A stretch of 64,000 nt of DNA from Mycolicibacterium helvum (GCF_010731895.1 NZ_AP022596.1:248001-312000), one strand, 5' to 3'; counted from the stretch's first letter, positions 1 to 9,406 are shown. Notes: generated by a model not told the origin, from the sequence alone. Numbers and translations: made by a program.

Positions 1-266
1 TGATCCGGAAGAGCTTCCCCGGCACCTGGGGTGGCCAGATCACCCCGGGCTTCCAGGAGCGTTTCGGACAGGCCTACGACTCGGAGGTCCAGCGTTGGGT
101 GAACGCCGTACACAACGGCCGGTCGACCGGTGATTTCACCGACGGACCGACAGCATGGGACGGCTACGCGGCGGCGGCCGTGTGCGCGGCCGGAGTCGAG
201 TCACTCGACAGTGGCGATCCGGTCGAGGTCACCATGGTTGACCGGCGGTCAGTGCCGAGGGCCTGA
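1..266 (+). CDS. Gfo/Idh/MocA-family oxidoreductase, C-terminal end (5' truncated by window)
   Basis: An open frame runs from base 3 to the TGA at 264-266, giving the last 87 residues of a protein that begins outside the window. The sequence ([14 protein letters not shown], then [15 protein letters not shown] and [17 protein letters not shown]) matches the C-terminal part of inositol 2-dehydrogenase-like NAD(P)-dependent oxidoreductases, where substrate-domain strands end in a helix rich in Ala. The TGA overlaps the ATG of the next reading frame (TGATG), so the two were translationally coupled. The neighbouring isomerase remnant suggests a former sugar or inositol catabolic operon. The exact substrate cannot be read from this fragment. 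Confidence 0.75.
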   Translation, partial: IRKSFPGTWGGQITPGFQERFGQAYDSEVQRWVNAVHNGRSTGDFTDGPTAWDGYAAAAVCAAGVESLDSGDPVEVTMVDRRSVPRA

Positions 267-460
267 TGAAGATCACCCTGGATCCGACCCCGTTTCACCA
301 TGACTATGAGCTCCTCGAATTCCCGCGGCTGGTAGCCGATCTGGGCTACGAGTACCTGCAACTGACACCGCACCGGGACTTCATCCCGTTCTTCAACTGG
401 GACGAGTTCTTTTCCGGTCTCGCCGAAATCGGCTTCTACGACCGGCGCGCCACCGACTGA
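266..460 (+). pseudogene. Sugar phosphate isomerase/epimerase remnant with internal deletion
   Basis: The frame encodes only 64 residues. Residues 1-44 ([20 protein letters not shown] and on to FIPFFN) look like the N-terminus of an IolE/IolH/IolI-type TIM-barrel isomerase of about 280-300 residues. Residues 45-60 (WDEFFSGLAEIGFYDR) look like the part near the C-terminus of the same family. The frame then stops after RATD. The simplest reading is an in-frame internal deletion of roughly 200 codons plus loss of the tail, leaving no catalytic barrel. It starts inside the stop codon of the preceding oxidoreductase, as an intact operon partner would. The family match is from memory. Confidence 0.65.
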
Positions 461-463
461 GTT

Positions 464-531
464 CGCGCCCAGAGTGCACTTGTTGTACGGAGATTGCGGG
501 TAGCGGCGTGAACAACTGCACTCCCGGCGCG
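464..531. repeat. Imperfect intergenic palindrome (about 24-bp arms)
   Basis: The left arm at 464-488 (CGCGCCCAGAGTGCACTTGT and so on) pairs with the right arm at 508-531 with only a few mismatches around a 19-base loop. Both arms carry GAGTGCA-TTGTT in opposite orientation. It lies just after the isomerase remnant and has no T-run. It could be a terminator-like hairpin or one copy of a dispersed mycobacterial intergenic palindromic repeat. Confidence 0.6.
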
Positions 532-599
532 CCCTTGGCGGCGACGGCGCGACCACCCGCGCTCTACTCTGAGCGCACTGGGCGTGCCAAGATGCCTGA

Positions 600-1319
600 A
601 TGGAGACCAGCTTTCCCGCCCCCGCAGGCCCGCTCCCGGCGTATCAGGTCAGGCCGACCGGGACGGGGCCGTGGCCCGGCGTCGTCATCGTGCACGACGC
701 GATGGGTATGACGCGCGACGCCAAACGCATCACCAACCGATTCGCCGACAACGGCTACCTGTCGATCACGCCGGCGCTCTACCACCGCGGCAATCGGCTG
801 CTGTGCGTCGTGCGCACGTTGCAGGCGTTCCGCAACGGCGAAGGGACCGCCGTCGACGATCTGCTCGCCGCTCGCGATCACCTGGCAGCTGATCCTCAAT
901 GCACCGGAAAGATCGGCATCATCGGGTTCTGTATGGGCGGCGGATTCTGCCTGGTGCTCGGCCCGAGTGGGGCTTTCGACGCCTCGGCCCCGAACTATGG
1001 CGAATGGCCCAAAGACATTTCCAAGATCGCGAATTCATGCCCGACCGTCGCCAGCTACGGCGCCAAGGACCGCATGCTTCCCGGCGCGGCCGCCAAGCTC
1101 GACGGGATGCTCGCCGCCGGTGGCGTGACCCGAGACATCAAGGAATACGCAGGAGTCGGGCACTCCTTCATGAACCAATTCCCCACCCCGGGACCGTTGA
1201 AGGTCATCGAGCGCGTCGCGGGACTGGCCTACTCAGAACCCGAGGCCGAGGATGCCTGGCAACGCATCCTGGCGTTCTTCGGCGAACACCTCACCAGCGC
1301 CGAGTCAGCCGGTAGCTGA
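600..1319 (+). CDS. Dienelactone hydrolase family protein
   Basis: The 239-residue alpha/beta hydrolase has the dienelactone hydrolase catalytic pattern. The nucleophile Cys111 sits in GFCMGGG, Asp157 in GAKDRM and His188 in GVGHSF. The N-terminal GVVIVHDAMGM segment supplies the oxyanion-hole strand. Length and triad are normal for cytosolic enzymes of this family, which hydrolyse lactones or esters; the natural substrate is unknown. It stands alone between the inositol-type remnant and the convergent sulfur cluster. Confidence 0.85.
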   Translation: METSFPAPAGPLPAYQVRPTGTGPWPGVVIVHDAMGMTRDAKRITNRFADNGYLSITPALYHRGNRLLCVVRTLQAFRNGEGTAVDDLLAARDHLAADPQCTGKIGIIGFCMGGGFCLVLGPSGAFDASAPNYGEWPKDISKIANSCPTVASYGAKDRMLPGAAAKLDGMLAAGGVTRDIKEYAGVGHSFMNQFPTPGPLKVIERVAGLAYSEPEAEDAWQRILAFFGEHLTSAESAGS

Positions 1320-1340
1320 GTCGCAGGTGCACGCCGATGT

Positions 1341-2114
1341 CTAGCGGATAAAGATGGTGTCGATGAGCACGTAGGCAGCCACGGCGAAGACCAGGTAGGC
1401 GAACCAGTGCTGCAGGCGTCGGGTGTCGAGTCTGATGCCGAGATGGCCGGCGACCAACGAACCGACGATCGCGGTGCCGACGAACGCGCCGGTGATCGCC
1501 CAGTCGATGCTGCCCACGCTGACATGTGAGACGACCCCCGCCGCCGAGTTGACGACGATGATCAACAGCGAGGTGCCGATGGCGATGGGCATCTCCACTC
1601 CGAGCATCAGCACCAGCGCCGGAATGATCAGGAAGCCTCCGCCGACACCGAAGAGCCCGGTGAGCAGGCCGACGAGGAACCCGGCGGGAATGGATCTGGG
1701 GGCGCAGCGACGCCAATTGATTCCAGAATCGCCGACCTTGCACGCGGTGCCGGTGTCGCCGTTGTCTTGTAGCAGTCGGATCCCCGCGACCACCATCACC
1801 ACCGCGAAGCCGATCAGCAGGACCGATTGGGGCAGGTGTCTGCCGATGGCGGTACCCACGAAGGTGGCGGGGATGCCGGCTGCCGCGAAGATCGCGGCCA
1901 GCCGCCACTGCACTTGCCCGGCGCGAATCTTGGGCAGTGCGCCCACCGCCGAAGCAGTGCCGACCACGATGAGCGACATCGGAATGGCCTGATTGATTCC
2001 CAGCCCGAGCACATAGACCAGCGCAGGAACCGCGAGAATGGACCCGCCGCCGCCGAGCAGGCCTAGCAAAACGCCGATGACGGCGCCAAGGGCCAGGGCA
2101 ATTCCGATGGTCAT
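1341..2114 (-). CDS. TSUP (TauE/SafE) family membrane exporter
   Basis: The 257-residue hydrophobic protein has about eight predicted membrane spans in two related halves, each opening with a glycine-rich loop (LLGGGGSILAVPALVYVLG near residues 19-37 and GLFGVGGGFLIIPALVLMLG in the middle). This is the TauE/SafE layout. Members move sulfite, thiosulfate, sulfoacetate or other organosulfur anions. It is the last gene of the minus-strand sulfur cluster, 35 bp after the sulfide:quinone oxidoreductase, so export or import of sulfite/thiosulfate produced by the upstream enzymes is the likely role. Confidence 0.85.
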   Translation of the reverse strand: MTIGIALALGAVIGVLLGLLGGGGSILAVPALVYVLGLGINQAIPMSLIVVGTASAVGALPKIRAGQVQWRLAAIFAAAGIPATFVGTAIGRHLPQSVLLIGFAVVMVVAGIRLLQDNGDTGTACKVGDSGINWRRCAPRSIPAGFLVGLLTGLFGVGGGFLIIPALVLMLGVEMPIAIGTSLLIIVVNSAAGVVSHVSVGSIDWAITGAFVGTAIVGSLVAGHLGIRLDTRRLQHWFAYLVFAVAAYVLIDTIFIR

Positions 2115-2149
2115 CGAACTCCGCTCACCTGCTGCACATCATCGAATTG

Positions 2150-3352
2150 CTAGGCCAGGCCCTTGAGCATGAGGTTCCAGTACATGAATGGGAGCCCGTA
2201 TTTCTTCAGGTACCAATACGCCCGATGCGGCGTCGTCGGATTGAGCAGTGGGAACGTGGGTTCCAGCTGCAGGTCGTAGTCGAACTCGGCGAGCAGCATC
2301 GCGTGCGACGAGGTGACGATCGGACACGAGGAGTATCCGTCGTACGACGCGCGCAGTGGCTGGCCCTTCAAGAACGCGTCGATGTTGTCGACGACCACGG
2401 GGGCCTGTTTGCGGATCGCGGCGCCGGTCTTGGAGTTCGGCGTCGAACCGGCGTCACCCAGGCTGAACACGTTCGGGTACCGCCGGTGCTGCATGGTGTG
2501 CTTATCGATGTCGACGTAACCCATTGCGTCACCGGTCGACAGCGGGCTGGCCTTGATCCAGTCCGGCGCCGACTGCCGCGGCACGGCGTGCAACACGTCG
2601 TAGGGCAGCATGGCGTCCGTCCCGCCGGCGGCGACACTGGTGATGCCGACTTTATGCGACGCCGCGTCGACGGATGTCACCTCAGAGTTGGTGTGCAAGG
2701 TGATGCCGTAGTCGGCGATGACCTTGTCGAGGCTGTCCGCGATCGCCGGAATCCCGAACGGCCGCGCCCCCGGCATGATCAGGTGGACGTCGATATCTTT
2801 GAGCACGCCCTGCCTGCGCCAGTAGTCCGACGCCAGGTAGGCGATCTTCTGCGGAGCGCCGGCACACTTGATCGCGCCCGAGGGAACGCTGAAAACCGCT
2901 GTACCCGAACGCATCGTGCGGATGAACTCCCAGGTGCGCGGCGCCAGATCGAACCGGTAGTTCGACGACACCCCGTCGCGGCCAAGGGCATCCTCGAGTC
3001 CCTCGGTACAGTTCCAATCGAGCTGGATGCCCGGACAAACGACGAGTACGTCGTAGCCGTAGGTCGACCCGTCGGCGCAGGCCACCGTATTGCTGTCGGG
3101 ATCAACGGCGCTGGCGGCGTTCATGATCCACGTCGCACCCTTCGGCATGACCGAGGACTCGTCACGCTCGGTGGTCGGCGCCATAGCCTGTCCCCCACCG
3201 ACCAGTGTCCACAGCGGTTGGTAGTAGTGCTTGCTCGACGGCTCGATGACCGCGACATCGGGGTAACCCTTGCGGAGCATCCGCGCCGCAACGGTGATGC
3301 CGGCAGTTCCGCCGCCGACGATCAGGATCTGGTGTTTGGCGGTGATGGTCAT
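2150..3352 (-). CDS. sqr: Sulfide:quinone oxidoreductase (SQRDL type)
   Basis: The 400-residue flavoprotein begins with a dinucleotide-binding motif (ILIVGGGTAGITVAARM, residues 9-25). It has the two redox cysteines expected of the eukaryote-like sulfide:quinone oxidoreductases: Cys163 in IKCAGAPQKIAYL and Cys343 in YSSCPIVTS. A second FAD contact is FSLGDAGSTPNSKTGAA. The enzyme should oxidise sulfide to a persulfide at the membrane surface and pass electrons to the quinone pool. It lies 21 bp after the persulfide dioxygenase-rhodanese gene, which would use its product. Confidence 0.88.
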   Translation of the reverse strand: MTITAKHQILIVGGGTAGITVAARMLRKGYPDVAVIEPSSKHYYQPLWTLVGGGQAMAPTTERDESSVMPKGATWIMNAASAVDPDSNTVACADGSTYGYDVLVVCPGIQLDWNCTEGLEDALGRDGVSSNYRFDLAPRTWEFIRTMRSGTAVFSVPSGAIKCAGAPQKIAYLASDYWRRQGVLKDIDVHLIMPGARPFGIPAIADSLDKVIADYGITLHTNSEVTSVDAASHKVGITSVAAGGTDAMLPYDVLHAVPRQSAPDWIKASPLSTGDAMGYVDIDKHTMQHRRYPNVFSLGDAGSTPNSKTGAAIRKQAPVVVDNIDAFLKGQPLRASYDGYSSCPIVTSSHAMLLAEFDYDLQLEPTFPLLNPTTPHRAYWYLKKYGLPFMYWNLMLKGLA

Positions 3353-3373
3353 GGTGGCAGTCCTTCTTGGAAA

Positions 3374-4753
3374 TCAGGCGCTTTGGTGCGCTTCGTCCCA
3401 GGCGCCGTAGCCGCCCAGGATGTCGCTCACGTCGGTGAAACCGTGCTGGCGCAACAGACTTGCCGCGACCGAGGACCGGTAGCCACCAGCGCAGTAGACG
3501 ACGGTCGGTTTGGCGGGATCCAGCTCGCCCATGCGGGCGGGCAGCTGGCCCACCGAAATCGCGATGGCATTCGGGATGGCGCCGGCGGCGACCTCGCCCG
3601 GGTTGCGCACGTCGACGAGTTGCAGACCGGCCAGCTCAGCTGCGCGCTGATCGAATGCCTGGGCGGTCAACCGGGAGGCAACAGCAACGTCGCCGCGGTT
3701 GTCGAACATCACCTCGAAGGGCTTGTCGAGGTAACCGATCACCTGGTCGAAACCGATGCGTGCGAGCCGATTCTTGCCTTCCAGTTCCTGGCCGGGGTCG
3801 GTGAATAGCACGATGTCGACGTCCGACGGAAGCACCGACCCTGCGAACTCGGCGTATCGACCTTCCAGGCCAATGTTGACCGCGCGGCGCAGATGGCCGA
3901 GAGCGAACTCCTCGGGAGTGCGTCCGTCGACCAGCACAGCGCCGCCGTCGATCGCGGCGCGGACCTCGTCATAGGTCATCGCCCTGGGCATCTTGGTCTC
4001 GTCGAGCAGTTCGCGGTCCTTACGGTTGAGGATCGCGTTGTAGACGAAGTAGCCGGGAGCTGGGGGCTGACCCTCGGTGACCAGATTCATGAAAGTCGCC
4101 TTGTCCGGCGCCCGCAGAGCGTAGTTGGTCGCCTTCTGATCACCCATGGTCGACCACAGGTCGGTCGACAGGTTCTTGCCACACGCCGATCCGGCGCCAT
4201 GCGCGGGGTAGACCCGGGTTGCGTCGGGCAGGGTCATCAACTTGTCGTGTAACGAGTCGTAGAGTTTGTCGGCGAGTTCCTCGCGAGTAAACCCGATGGA
4301 GGCCAGCAGATCGGGTCGGCCAACATCCCCGATGAACAGCGTGTCACCGGTCATCACACCGTAAGGAACGGTGTCATCGGCATGCTCGTAGACCACGATG
4401 CTCAACGACTCGGGTGTATGCCCGGGGGTGTGGCGAAACTCCAGCGTCACATCGCCCAGCGAGTAGCGCTCGCCGTCGGCGACACCCATCGACTCAAACT
4501 CGGTCTGCGCAACTGAGGAGTAGACGATCTTCGCGCCGGTGGCCTTCGCCAGTTCCAGATGACCGGACAGGAAGTCGGCGTGGAAGTGAGTCTCGATCAC
4601 CAGCTCGATGGTCAGCCCCTGATCTGCGGCGTCGGCCACGTACTCGGCCACGTCGCGCTGCGGGTCGACAACGACTGCGCGGCCGGTGGTTTCGTCACCG
4701 ATTAGGTACGAAGCATGGGACAGGCAGTCCAGGTAGTACTGCTGCAGGATCAT
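3374..4753 (-). CDS. Persulfide dioxygenase-rhodanese fusion (ETHE1/CstB/BLH-like)
   Basis: The 459-residue protein joins an ETHE1-like metallo-beta-lactamase domain (about 1-240) to two rhodanese domains. THFHAD at residues 55-60 provides His56, His58 and Asp60, and HTPGHT adds the next metal ligand. The first rhodanese repeat lacks its cysteine (VLFTDPGQE). The second has Cys421 in VVYCAGGYRSS. The protein should oxidise low-molecular-weight persulfide to sulfite and transfer sulfane sulfur. The ATG at 4753 is preferred because family members begin close to YYLDCLSHASYLIG; an upstream in-frame ATG at 4798 would fall inside the operator. Palindromic operators lie directly upstream. Confidence 0.9.
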   Translation of the reverse strand: MILQQYYLDCLSHASYLIGDETTGRAVVVDPQRDVAEYVADAADQGLTIELVIETHFHADFLSGHLELAKATGAKIVYSSVAQTEFESMGVADGERYSLGDVTLEFRHTPGHTPESLSIVVYEHADDTVPYGVMTGDTLFIGDVGRPDLLASIGFTREELADKLYDSLHDKLMTLPDATRVYPAHGAGSACGKNLSTDLWSTMGDQKATNYALRAPDKATFMNLVTEGQPPAPGYFVYNAILNRKDRELLDETKMPRAMTYDEVRAAIDGGAVLVDGRTPEEFALGHLRRAVNIGLEGRYAEFAGSVLPSDVDIVLFTDPGQELEGKNRLARIGFDQVIGYLDKPFEVMFDNRGDVAVASRLTAQAFDQRAAELAGLQLVDVRNPGEVAAGAIPNAIAISVGQLPARMGELDPAKPTVVYCAGGYRSSVAASLLRQHGFTDVSDILGGYGAWDEAHQSA

Positions 4754-4798
4754 CGTCGTCTTCTTTCTCTTGACGCCTCGGTAATGCCATCCTGGCAT

Positions 4799-4834
4799 AT
4801 ACCCCTATGGGTATGTCAAGTACCCTGGGGGGTA
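4799..4834. promoter_or_regulatory. Two CsoR/CstR-type operators before the persulfide dioxygenase gene
   Basis: Two palindromes share the pattern TACCC-N4-GGGTA: one at 4800-4813 (extended to ATACCC-CTAT-GGGTAT at 4799-4814) and one at 4821-4834 (TACCC-TGGG-GGGTA). They lie in the 129-bp gap between the small Cys-rich gene and the dioxygenase gene. This is the architecture of CsoR-family operators, and a CstR-like repressor is encoded 265 bp upstream. The inference is a second regulated promoter driving dioxygenase, SQR and TSUP. Confidence 0.75.
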
Positions 4835-4882
4835 TCTTATTCCCGAGGCTCTGACACCAGTGCGCGCGGGACGCGACGCGCG

Positions 4883-5071
4883 TTATGAGGTGCCCTGCGC
4901 GGCCTTCGGCCGCCTGAACCATCTCCTACGAGCTGGAGACGCGGAATCGAAACTCGGGTGACCGGCACACCACTGGCCGGCGGGCACGCTGCGCCTGACG
5001 GCGTCGACGTGCATCCCGCATCCCGACCAGGTGGTCTTGCCGCAAACGCGGCATTTGACGGCACGACACAT
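4883..5071 (-). CDS. Small Cys-rich (zinc-ribbon-like) protein
   Basis: The 62-residue protein starts MCRAVKCRVCGKTTWSGCG and has Cys residues at positions 2, 7, 10, 17 plus a later WCAGH. This pattern resembles short actinobacterial metal-binding proteins of unknown function that often begin MCRA. The ATG at 5071 is chosen because GAAAGGGAG lies just upstream with good spacing; a longer form from 5092 would lack this site. It is the second gene after the CstR-like repressor and may bind metal or sulfane sulfur, but no activity is known to me. Confidence 0.65.
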   Translation of the reverse strand: MCRAVKCRVCGKTTWSGCGMHVDAVRRSVPAGQWCAGHPSFDSASPARRRWFRRPKAAQGTS

Positions 5072-5099
5072 GGGAACTCCCTTTCGATTCAATCAGGGC

Positions 5100-5552
<453 letters not shown>

Positions 5553-5567
5553 TCAGATAGGGAACGC

Positions 5568-6017
5568 ATGATGACGAAGCCGCCGATAATCGGTTGGTTG
5601 AAACGGTTCTGGGTAATCGTGGTGGTCGCGGTCGCGCTCGTTGCCGCCGGAGCCGTTGTCGGCCGACTGCGCACTTTCTTCGACACCGATCAGCCCCTTG
5701 CGCCCGGGGTCGGGCATGCCGACGCCATCGTCGCGTTCAACACCAAAAGGGTGACCTACGAGATCGTCGGTCCGCAGACTGCGACCGGCCGGATCAGCTA
5801 TCTGGATGTCAACGGCAAAACCCTGGAGGCGGGGTTCACCAGCCTGCCCTGGTCGACCACCGTCACCACCACAGCTCCCGGCATGCTGGCCAACGTGGTG
5901 GCACAAGGCGACACCGATGGACTCGTCTGCCGAATCCTGGTCAACGACAAGGTTGTTGACGAGAACCATGCTGTTGGCCGCGATGCCCAGGCCTTCTGTC
6001 TGGACAAAGCCGCATGA
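5568..6017 (+). CDS. mmpS: MmpS family membrane accessory protein
   Basis: The 149-residue protein has one N-terminal membrane span (FWVIVVVAVALVAAGAVVG, about residues 15-33) and an extracytoplasmic beta-rich domain with two cysteines late in the chain. It contains the MmpS-typical VTYEIVG and LPWSTTVTTTAPG stretches. MmpS proteins work with the adjacent MmpL transporter in lipid or siderophore export across the cell envelope. The start ATG at 5568 follows ATAGGGAACGC; a second ATG at 5571 is possible. It overlaps mmpL by 4 bp and faces the CstR-like repressor gene across shared operators. Confidence 0.88.
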   Translation: MMTKPPIIGWLKRFWVIVVVAVALVAAGAVVGRLRTFFDTDQPLAPGVGHADAIVAFNTKRVTYEIVGPQTATGRISYLDVNGKTLEAGFTSLPWSTTVTTTAPGMLANVVAQGDTDGLVCRILVNDKVVDENHAVGRDAQAFCLDKAA

Positions 6018-8974
6018 GCTCCCCCGCCGCACGTCCAGTCATCCCCCGCACGATCCGGATGGCCGCGGTGCCGATCATCCTGATCTGGGTGGCAATCACC
6101 GCCGCGCTCAATCTGTTGCTGCCGCAAGTGGAAACCGTCGGCAAGCACAACGCGGTATCGATGTCGCCGCAGGACGCGCCTTCGGTCATCGCCGCCAAGA
6201 CGATGGGCGCGAAGTTTCAAGAATTCACCTCCGACAGCATTGCGATGGTCGTGCTGGTCGGCGATGAGAAACTGGGCGAGCCGGCACACCAGTACTACGA
6301 CAACCTGATCGGGAAGTTCGAACAGGACACCAAAAACGTCCAGCACGTCCACAATTTCTGGGGTGACCTGATCACCGCCGCCGGTGTCCAGAGCAGCGAC
6401 GGCAAGGCCGCCTACGTCCAACTCAATCTCGCCGGTGACCAGGGCAGCACCCAGGGCAACGAATCGGTGGAGGCAATCCGCGACATCGTCCATGACACGC
6501 CCCCACCGCCCGGCCTAAAGGTCTACGTCACCGGGCCTGCCCCGCTGACGACGGACACCCTCGACAGCGGCGACAAAAGCATGATCAAGATGACGGTGGT
6601 CACCATGATCGTCATCACGATCATGCTGCTGCTGGTCTACCGCTCGATCAGCACCGTGTTGCTCATCCTGGCCGTCGTCGGTATCGAGATGGGATCGGCG
6701 CGCGGCGCGGTGGCCCTGCTCGGGCACTTCCGGCTGATCGACTTCTCGACGTTCTCCGTGCCGTTGCTGACAGCGCTGGCGATCGCGGCGGGCACCGATT
6801 ACGCGATCTTTCTCATCGGCCGCTACCAAGAGGCACGCCAGAGCGGTGAAGACCCGGAATCGGCGTACTACACCGCATTCCACGGCGTCGGTCACGTCAT
6901 CCTTGGTTCAGGCTTGACCATTGCCGGAGCCGTGCTGTGTCTGCGGCTGACACGGCTGGCCTACTTCAAATCGCTGGCCTACCCGTCGGCGATCGGATTG
7001 ATCGTCGTCGTCGCAGCAGCGCTCACCGTGGTCCCCGCCATCATGGTGGTGGCGACTCGGTTCGGCCTGATGGAGCCGAAGCGCGCGATGAAGACCAAGG
7101 GATGGCGGCGGGTCGGCACCGCGGCGGTGCGGTGGCCCAAGCCGATCCTGGCGGCCTCGACCGCCGTCATCTTGCTCGGCATCCTCGCCATGGTCGGCTA
7201 CAAGACCAGCTATAACGATCGTTTCTACGTGCCCGCCGACGTCCCGGCGAACGTCGGCTACACCGCGGCCGAAAAGCACTTCAGCCCAGCGCGATTGAAC
7301 CCCGACATCATGATGATCGAATCCGATCACGACATGCGCAACCCCACCGACATGATCGTGCTGGATCGGATCGCCAAGGCACTGTTCCGGATCCGAGGGC
7401 TCGCCATGGTGCAGAGCATCACCCGGCCATTGGGCTCGCCGATCGCGCACAGTTCAATCCCGTATCAGGTCAGCATGCAGTCGGTACCGATCACCCAGAA
7501 TCTGCAGTTCCTCGAGCAGCGGGTGGCCGACATCAGCAAGATGTCGGACGATCTCGGCGGAATGATCGCGTCCATGACCGAGATGCAGAACCTGATGAAC
7601 CGGTTCTCCGATGCCATGCACCGCACGGTTGGCGGCGCTCACCAAACCCTCGGCACCGCCCACCGCACGGTCGACGACCTGAACACCATGAAGGCCTCGG
7701 TGGACCAGATGCGCGACCACCTGTCCGATTTCGACGACGCGGTGCGGCCTTTCCGCAACTACTTCTATTGGGAGCAGCACTGTTTCGACATCACGGCATG
7801 TTGGGGAATCCGGTCAGCATTCGACGCCGTCGATGGTGTCGACGCCCTCAGCGGCAACATGGCCACGGTCGTCGGTGATATGGATGCGATGGTGCGGGGC
7901 GCGGACGGAGTGGTCAACGGCATGGACCAGATGGACACGCTGGCTCCGCAGCTGGTCGCGCAATTCGGCCCCATTATCCAAACAGCCACCGCGATGCAGC
8001 AGACCCTGCAGACCATCCACGGCAGTTTCGGCGGCCTCATCAACCAGATGCACCAGATGACCGACACCGCGACGGCGATGGGCGAGGCGTTCGACGCTTC
8101 CAAAAGTGACGACTACTTCTACCTGCCACCGGAAGTCTTCGCCAATCCCGATTTCCAAAAGGGATTGAAGCTGTTCCTGTCGCCCGACGGCAAGGCAGCG
8201 CGCTTCATCATCACTCACGACGCCGATCCAGCAACCGAGGAAGGCATCTCCACCGTCGACGAGGAGGTCGTCGCGGCACACGAAGCGGTCAAGGGAACTT
8301 CCCTGGCGGCGGCGAAGGTATACCTCACCGGCACCGCAGCGACCTACCGCGACATCCAGGCGGGCGCGAAATACGACACCATGATCGCTGCGTTCGCCGC
8401 CCTGACACTGATCTTCCTGGTCATGCTCGTCATCACTCGGGCTTTCATCGCCTCCCTGGTCATCGTGGGGACGATTGTGTTGTCGCTGGGCGCCGCCTTC
8501 GGTATCTCGGTTCTGGTCTGGGAACGCATCGCGGGAATCGAGCTGAACTGGATCGTGCTCGCCTTCGCGGTGATCATCCTGATGGCCGTCGGCAGTGACT
8601 ACAACCTGCTCCTCGTTTCGCGCTTCAAGGAGGAGATCGGCGCCGGCATCAACACCGGGATCATCCGCTCGATGGGCAGCACCGGCAGCGTCGTGACCGC
8701 CGCCGGACTCGTCTTCGCCTTCACCATGGGTTCCATGGTGTCCGGCGACCTGCTCAACGTCGGCCAGGGTGGCACCACCATCGGAATCGGGCTGCTCGTC
8801 GACACCCTGATCGTGCGGTCTTTGATGACCCCGTCCATCGCAGCGCTTCTCGGTCCATGGTTCTGGTGGCCATTGAAGGTGCGTTCACGACCCGCATATA
8901 GGGCGCCGAGTCGATTCCTCGCCCAAGCTCCGTCGCCATCGGAGGGCGATGCTGTTTCTCCCGGAGCCGGCTGA
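6014..8974 (+). CDS. mmpL: MmpL family RND transporter
   Basis: The 986-residue transporter has the MmpL layout: N-terminal span, a first periplasmic loop, a block of spans with the proton-relay segment LTALAIAAGTDYAIFLIGRY, a long second loop rich in predicted coiled coil (about residues 500-700), and a second block with AVIILMAVGSDYNLLLVSRF. The Asp-Tyr pairs are the proton-coupling residues of the family. The start codon overlaps the mmpS stop (ATGA). Substrates of MmpL proteins include trehalose lipids, siderophores and drugs. Its placement beside a persulfide-sensing repressor is unusual and its substrate is unknown. Confidence 0.92.
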   Translation: MSSPAARPVIPRTIRMAAVPIILIWVAITAALNLLLPQVETVGKHNAVSMSPQDAPSVIAAKTMGAKFQEFTSDSIAMVVLVGDEKLGEPAHQYYDNLIGKFEQDTKNVQHVHNFWGDLITAAGVQSSDGKAAYVQLNLAGDQGSTQGNESVEAIRDIVHDTPPPPGLKVYVTGPAPLTTDTLDSGDKSMIKMTVVTMIVITIMLLLVYRSISTVLLILAVVGIEMGSARGAVALLGHFRLIDFSTFSVPLLTALAIAAGTDYAIFLIGRYQEARQSGEDPESAYYTAFHGVGHVILGSGLTIAGAVLCLRLTRLAYFKSLAYPSAIGLIVVVAAALTVVPAIMVVATRFGLMEPKRAMKTKGWRRVGTAAVRWPKPILAASTAVILLGILAMVGYKTSYNDRFYVPADVPANVGYTAAEKHFSPARLNPDIMMIESDHDMRNPTDMIVLDRIAKALFRIRGLAMVQSITRPLGSPIAHSSIPYQVSMQSVPITQNLQFLEQRVADISKMSDDLGGMIASMTEMQNLMNRFSDAMHRTVGGAHQTLGTAHRTVDDLNTMKASVDQMRDHLSDFDDAVRPFRNYFYWEQHCFDITACWGIRSAFDAVDGVDALSGNMATVVGDMDAMVRGADGVVNGMDQMDTLAPQLVAQFGPIIQTATAMQQTLQTIHGSFGGLINQMHQMTDTATAMGEAFDASKSDDYFYLPPEVFANPDFQKGLKLFLSPDGKAARFIITHDADPATEEGISTVDEEVVAAHEAVKGTSLAAAKVYLTGTAATYRDIQAGAKYDTMIAAFAALTLIFLVMLVITRAFIASLVIVGTIVLSLGAAFGISVLVWERIAGIELNWIVLAFAVIILMAVGSDYNLLLVSRFKEEIGAGINTGIIRSMGSTGSVVTAAGLVFAFTMGSMVSGDLLNVGQGGTTIGIGLLVDTLIVRSLMTPSIAALLGPWFWWPLKVRSRPAYRAPSRFLAQAPSPSEGDAVSPGAG

Positions 8975-9030
8975 CGTGGGCCATCGTTGGCGGGCGATAC
9001 CTGGGCGATCCAAGTGAAAGGTGATGCGTG

Positions 9031-9363
9031 ATGGATGTATTGGAGATCGACCCCGCAGGTGTGATGGCGCTGGTCGACACGTCCGGCGCCATCCTGCTGG
9101 ACGTTCGAGAGGACGATGAGTGGACCGCCGGACATGCTCCCGGTGCCGTTCATGTACGACTCGGCGCCCTGGACGCGCGCACCTTCGAGGCCGCCGTACC
9201 GATCGTGGCGGTGTGCCGGTCGGGAGGCCGATCCGGTTTGGCGGCAACCAGACTCGCGGCAGCTGGGCTAACTGTTTACAACCTGGTCGGCGGCATGGGA
9301 GCGTGGCAGCGGAGCGGGCAACCGGTGATCCGCGATGACGGCGCGGCCGGTACGATCATCTGA
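9031..9363 (+). CDS. Single-domain rhodanese-like sulfurtransferase
   Basis: The 110-residue protein has one rhodanese domain with the active-site loop VCRSGGRSG; Cys62 would carry the persulfide. LLDVREDDEWTAGHAPGA is the typical upstream motif and NLVGGMGAWQ the C-terminal one. GAAAGGTG upstream supports ATG at 9031, with GTG at 9028 as an alternative. It follows mmpL by 56 bp on the same strand, extending the sulfane-sulfur theme of this region across the divergent promoter. Confidence 0.85.
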   Translation: MDVLEIDPAGVMALVDTSGAILLDVREDDEWTAGHAPGAVHVRLGALDARTFEAAVPIVAVCRSGGRSGLAATRLAAAGLTVYNLVGGMGAWQRSGQPVIRDDGAAGTII

Positions 9364-9406
9364 TCGAGAAGCGCCCGGGGCGCAGACTGTCGGCAGACGT
9401 TCAGGC

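Noticed and set aside
4754..4798. Longer start of the persulfide dioxygenase at 4798
   Set aside because: It would place the start at the edge of the operator palindrome and adds residues absent from the family.
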